Origin: an uncultured Collinsella sp.
GTDB taxonomy: Bacteria; Actinomycetota; Coriobacteriia; Coriobacteriales; Coriobacteriaceae
Length of the DNA stretch: 14,730 bases
Assembly (NCBI GenBank): GCA_902494585.1
Contig: CABUUD010000040.1
Location: forward strand, 1 to 14,730
Direction: 5' to 3'
The notes under the pieces are model-generated. The model was not told the DNA's origin and did not search any database. It worked only from the letters and a program-made list of their open reading frames with translations. The translations under genes and the position numbers were made by a program. Positions 13,386 to 14,730 of the stretch are shown piece after piece; the stretch's first letter is position 1; each line of letters opens with the position of its first letter.

Positions 13386-13583
13386 CCGGGACGGGTACGC
13401 TCGCGGCTTCCTTGCTCGCGTATTTCCCGTTCGTTTCGCGCCCGTTGCCGCGCCGTTTCCAAGATTGCGGCACCGTTTCCATTCGACAACGCAGCATTTA
13501 ACAACGCCGTATCTGGTCTACACCAGTTGCCCCTCGGCCGCATTATGGGCGCCGACAACGTTCATGCGATCAAGGGGGAGCGA
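13386..13583 (+). promoter_or_regulatory. Upstream region of amt with 9-bp direct repeats
   Basis: This 198-nt gap shows an imperfect stem with a bulge near 13393-13430 (CGGGTACGC against GCGTATTTCCCG) and no T-run. It also holds two exact copies of CCGTTTCCA at 13453-13461 and 13473-13481, a 20-bp period. Read on the other strand each copy contains GGAAAC. ACAACG occurs three times between 13485 and 13560. Two equal sites two helical turns apart suit an activator or repressor, but I cannot name it. No confident -10/-35 pair was found. Confidence 0.4.
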
Positions 13584-14730
13584 ATGTACGATACGGGATC
13601 GACAACGTTTATGCTCATCTGCACCATGCTCGTGTTTTTAATGACACCGGGTCTGGCGTTTTTCTATGGCGGCCTGTCCAGGCGCAAAAATGTCATCAAC
13701 ACCATGCTCATGTGCTTTGGCGCCATTGGTCTGGTTGGTGTGCTGTGGATTGTTGCCGGCTGGTCGCTGGCCTACGGCGGTGACGGTTCCAGCCCGTTTA
13801 TTGGAGGCCTTGACCAGCTGCTGTGCTTGCCGGTGCTCAACCAGGTGCTGCAGGCGGCTGAGGGCACCGCGTCGGACGGTGCCGTCTACCCGGAGATTAT
13901 CAACATCGCCTTCCAGATGGCGTTTGCCATGATCACTGCTGCTATCGTCACGGGTAGCCTGGCCGGCCGCGTTAAGTTTGGTGCCATGACGGCCTTCCTG
14001 GGCATTTGGCTGCTCGTGGTCTATGCGCCGCTCGCCCACATGGTCTGGGGCGGCGAGGGCTCCTTTATCGGTGACATGATCGGCGCGCTCGACTTTGCCG
14101 GCGGCGACGTGGTGCACATTTCGTCCGGTCTCACGGGCCTGATTCTCTGCTTAATGCTCGGCCGTCGTCGCGGCTTTGGCATGGTGAGCTACCGTCCGCA
14201 TAACGTGCCGTTTGTGGCGCTGGGCGCTGGCCTGCTTTGGTTTGGCTGGTTTGGCTTTAACGGCGGCAGCGAGTTTAAGGCCGACGCCGTGGCGGCGCTC
14301 GCCATCCTCAACACCGTGACGGCCAGCGCGGCTGGTATGGTCTCGTGGCTTGCCGTCGAGCGCGTGCACACCGGTCGCCCCACGCTGGTGGGCGCTAGCA
14401 CCGGTCTGGTCGCGGGCCTCGTGGTGGTCACGCCGGGCGCGGGCTTTGTCGAGCCGTGGGCAGCGCTGATCATGGGCCTGATCGTCTCGCCTGTCTGCTA
14501 CCTGGCCATCAGCCATCTTAAGACCAAGTTCGGCTACGACGATGCGCTCGACGCGTTCGGCTGCCATGCGGTCGGCGGTATCGTGGGCGGCATCTGCACC
14601 GGCATCTTCTGCGTGCCCGAGCTGTCCTGGACCGACTTCGGCGGCCTTCTGTACACCGGCGATGTGAGCCTGCTGTGCAGCCAAATCGCAGGTATCGCCA
14701 TCACCATTGTATTCGTCGGCATTCTCGACG
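13584..14730 (+). CDS. amt: Ammonium transporter, Amt/MEP family (3' end outside window)
   Basis: This is an inner-membrane trimeric channel protein for ammonium uptake. The visible 382 residues begin MYDTGSTTFM and cover most of the family's roughly 400-450 residues. Motifs in order are FFYGGLSRRKNV near the first helix, DFAGGDVVHISSGLTGL (the equivalents of E. coli AmtB D160 and pore H168), WFGWFGFNGGS (the W212/F215 region) and DALDAFGCHAVGGIVGG (pore H318). Both pore histidines are therefore present, as in a functional conductor. The start is set by the GGGGGAG site 3-4 nt upstream of ATG 13584. The reading frame is open to the window edge, with no sign of frameshift. In many bacteria a PII gene (glnB/glnK) follows amt and nitrogen status controls both; the downstream side is not visible here. 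It is separate from the CmpB-type gene, with a 198-nt gap. Confidence 0.96.
   Translation, partial: MYDTGSTTFMLICTMLVFLMTPGLAFFYGGLSRRKNVINTMLMCFGAIGLVGVLWIVAGWSLAYGGDGSSPFIGGLDQLLCLPVLNQVLQAAEGTASDGAVYPEIINIAFQMAFAMITAAIVTGSLAGRVKFGAMTAFLGIWLLVVYAPLAHMVWGGEGSFIGDMIGALDFAGGDVVHISSGLTGLILCLMLGRRRGFGMVSYRPHNVPFVALGAGLLWFGWFGFNGGSEFKADAVAALAILNTVTASAAGMVSWLAVERVHTGRPTLVGASTGLVAGLVVVTPGAGFVEPWAALIMGLIVSPVCYLAISHLKTKFGYDDALDAFGCHAVGGIVGGICTGIFCVPELSWTDFGGLLYTGDVSLLCSQIAGIAITIVFVGILD

Overview
The window looks like a chromosomal segment of a GC-rich gut actinobacterium of the class Coriobacteriia, most likely Collinsella or a close relative. I infer this from the overall GC richness and codon use, the methionine aminopeptidase with an N-terminal SEC-C zinc motif, the Tat-type amino-acid-binding lipoprotein, and the HD-domain/CmpB-type membrane protein pair. 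No rRNA, tRNA, CRISPR array, phage gene or transposase was seen, and the genes read as core or housekeeping.

Layout, left to right. (1) 1-1437, minus strand: a 5'-complete but truncated map gene (SEC-C methionine aminopeptidase) and, upstream of it, a radical SAM protein. They are separated by a spacer holding a 20-bp perfect inverted repeat that abuts a likely map promoter. (2) 1663-4933, plus strand: an alpha/beta hydrolase, then a two-gene signalling unit. That unit is a 626-aa protein (PAS-like N-terminus, degenerate GGDEF, receiver, HD-GYP) followed by a small Hpt phosphotransfer protein, closed by a strong terminator. (3) 9359-5040, minus strand: a five-gene polar amino acid ABC uptake operon, in the order binding lipoprotein, permease, permease, ATPase, then a class-I glutamine-amidotransferase-like gamma-glutamyl hydrolase (PuuD-like). 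A sigma70-like promoter precedes it, and a stem-loop sits between the binding protein and the first permease. (4) 9433-9817: a gene-free block with a small hairpin, a regular three-unit array of inverted repeats (period 80-81 bp, six CTGTNACA cores), and the dxs terminator. (5) 11597-9816, minus strand: a divergent DXS-like thiamine-diphosphate enzyme lacking both phosphate-binding arginines of canonical DXS. (6) 11826-13385, plus strand: an HD-domain protein and a CmpB-type (PF06541) membrane protein, tightly coupled. (7) 13584 to the window end, plus strand: an Amt ammonium transporter, truncated by the window.

Most genes fall into three functional groups: c-di-GMP/phosphorelay signalling (2672-4933), nitrogen or amino-acid acquisition (the ABC operon with its gamma-glutamyl hydrolase, and amt), and the DXS-like enzyme. 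The most unusual items are the repeat array at 9539-9760, whose arms match best between different units rather than within a unit; the DXS-like protein with an altered substrate pocket; and the HD-GYP protein, whose GGDEF domain has lost the catalytic motif but keeps the c-di-GMP-binding I-site.
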